Origin: Hyperoplus lanceolatus | Lineage: Eukaryota; Chordata; Actinopteri; Uranoscopiformes; Ammodytidae | Assembly (NCBI GenBank): GCA_026929865.2 | Contig: CM049403.1 | Coordinates: 22,024,501 to 22,088,500 of the forward strand | DNA: 64,000 bases | Direction of reading: 5' to 3' | Part shown: piece by piece, positions 63,513-64,000 of the stretch | How positions within the stretch are numbered: the first letter of the stretch is position 1 | Layout: every line of letters begins with the position of its first letter | Notes under the pieces: generated by a model | Databases searched by the model: none | What the model was told of the DNA's origin: nothing | What the model saw: the letters and a program-made list of their open reading frames with translations, nothing else | Translations under genes and position numbers: made by a program

Positions 63513-63999
63513 TCCGTTTCTGATGAGAGGCGCTGTGTCTTTAACTCGGGGGGGAGCAAAGTGCCTGTGAGTATTTTGAGGGATACAGCCGCGTCCCAGT
63601 CATTTATTCTAAGTGATGTTTTGCCCCTGTCTAGCGAATCTGACATTGATTCTAGTATCATTGTCCGGGGGTTTGGGATGCAGTGCATGGGGGCGCCGCT
63701 GCATACAGTGTACCTCGAATCAGATTTGGTGACTGGTCCGGTGGTTGTCGGTGTTCGTCCCTGTTTTCCCATAAAAGGGGTCTCTTTTCTTTTGGGAAAC
63801 GACCTGGCGGGAGGTAAGGTGTTAGCCACGCCTGAGTTAACGGCGGTGCCTATGGTGACTGAGGGTAACGATAGGCTGGCTCAAGAATATCCGAGGGTTT
63901 TTTCGGCGTGTGCTGTGACCCGTGCAATGGCAAAGCGTCAGGTAGTGGATGACGAGGTTGATTTATCTGACACCTTTCTGAGCGAAACTGCTACTCCTT
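63513..63999 (+). pseudogene. Retrotransposon pol start: aspartic protease (incomplete, runs off the edge)
   Basis: Frame 3 is open from 63513 to the edge. From 63561 it reads VPVSILRDTAASQSFILSDV, SSIIVRGFGM, HTVYLESDLV and PIKGVSFLLGNDLAGG, the retropepsin-like domain at the head of pol, followed by YPRVFSACAVTRAMAK. The catalytic triad position reads D-T-A instead of the usual D-(T/S)-G, a change of one base. Just upstream, the expected leader (PFLMRGAVSLTR) lies in a different frame and the change falls at a run of seven G (63548-63554). A TAG at 63510-63512 precedes this frame. Together these indicate a damaged pol. Confidence 0.8.
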
Positions 64000-64000
64000 C

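Larger units (their letters stand above)
61790..64000 (+). mobile_element. Ty3/gypsy-type LTR retrotransposon, 5' part (cut by window edge)
   Basis: In order: a 5' LTR (61790-62223), a primer binding site, a gag region (62311-63502) and the beginning of pol with an aspartic protease (about 63513 onward). The gag shows a SCAN-like segment and a CCHC knuckle. The protease is followed by LLGNDLAGGKV and FSACAVTRAMAK, typical of fish gypsy elements. The SCAN-like gag suggests the Gmr1-like lineage, but integrase and reverse transcriptase lie beyond the window, so this is inference. It lies opposite in orientation to ptprs, probably inside its first intron. Several frame breaks suggest an old, inactive copy or sequence errors in G runs. 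Confidence 0.88.

Overview
This is a 64 kb piece of a vertebrate nuclear genome, almost certainly a ray-finned fish. The evidence is the long introns, the dense CA/TG and GA/CT microsatellites, the fish-type retroelements, and a clearly vertebrate gene cut into short exons with GT/AG borders. No bacterial features are present.

The only protein gene I can support is a LAR-family receptor-type protein tyrosine phosphatase, read on the minus strand from about 54.0 kb down to 3.2 kb and continuing past the left edge. Residue matches in Ig1 and Ig2, and above all the alternative micro-exon peptides (ETF, EGTPIR and ELRE), point to receptor type S (PTP-sigma, ptprs). I cannot tell which teleost duplicate it is. 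In transcript order the exons are: Ig1 first half (53832-53977), Ig1 second half (50663-50804), Ig2 first half (31064-31252), micro-exon meA3 (27088-27096), micro-exon meA6 (22612-22629), Ig2 second half (15597-15707), micro-exon meB (13222-13233), Ig3 (5194-5463), FN3-1 plus FN3-2 (4395-4976), FN3-3 first half (3460-3596) and FN3-3 second half (3179-3323). The signal-peptide exon should lie at higher coordinates and was not found. The later FN3 repeats, the transmembrane segment and the two phosphatase domains lie beyond coordinate 1. Every domain module begins and ends in phase 1, so each micro-exon and module can be skipped or included without breaking the frame.

The rest is intron, carrying mobile elements and simple repeats. 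A 1.29 kb non-autonomous DNA transposon with 29 bp terminal inverted repeats sits at 28578-29867. Two tandem 3' ends of one non-LTR retrotransposon family, the larger still encoding a broken reverse transcriptase, occupy 33023-34935. The right end (61790 to the edge) is the 5' part of a Ty3/gypsy-type LTR retrotransposon: LTR, tRNA-Pro-like primer binding site, a gag with a SCAN-like segment and a CCHC zinc knuckle, and the start of pol with a protease. Its reading frame is broken at several places. Long microsatellites lie very close to two Ig1 splice acceptors, and a 73-base C run inside a CT tract precedes the LTR.

The most interesting biology is the complete micro-exon switch of a synapse-organising receptor (meA3, meA6, meB), readable directly from the sequence. 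I saw no convincing undescribed system.
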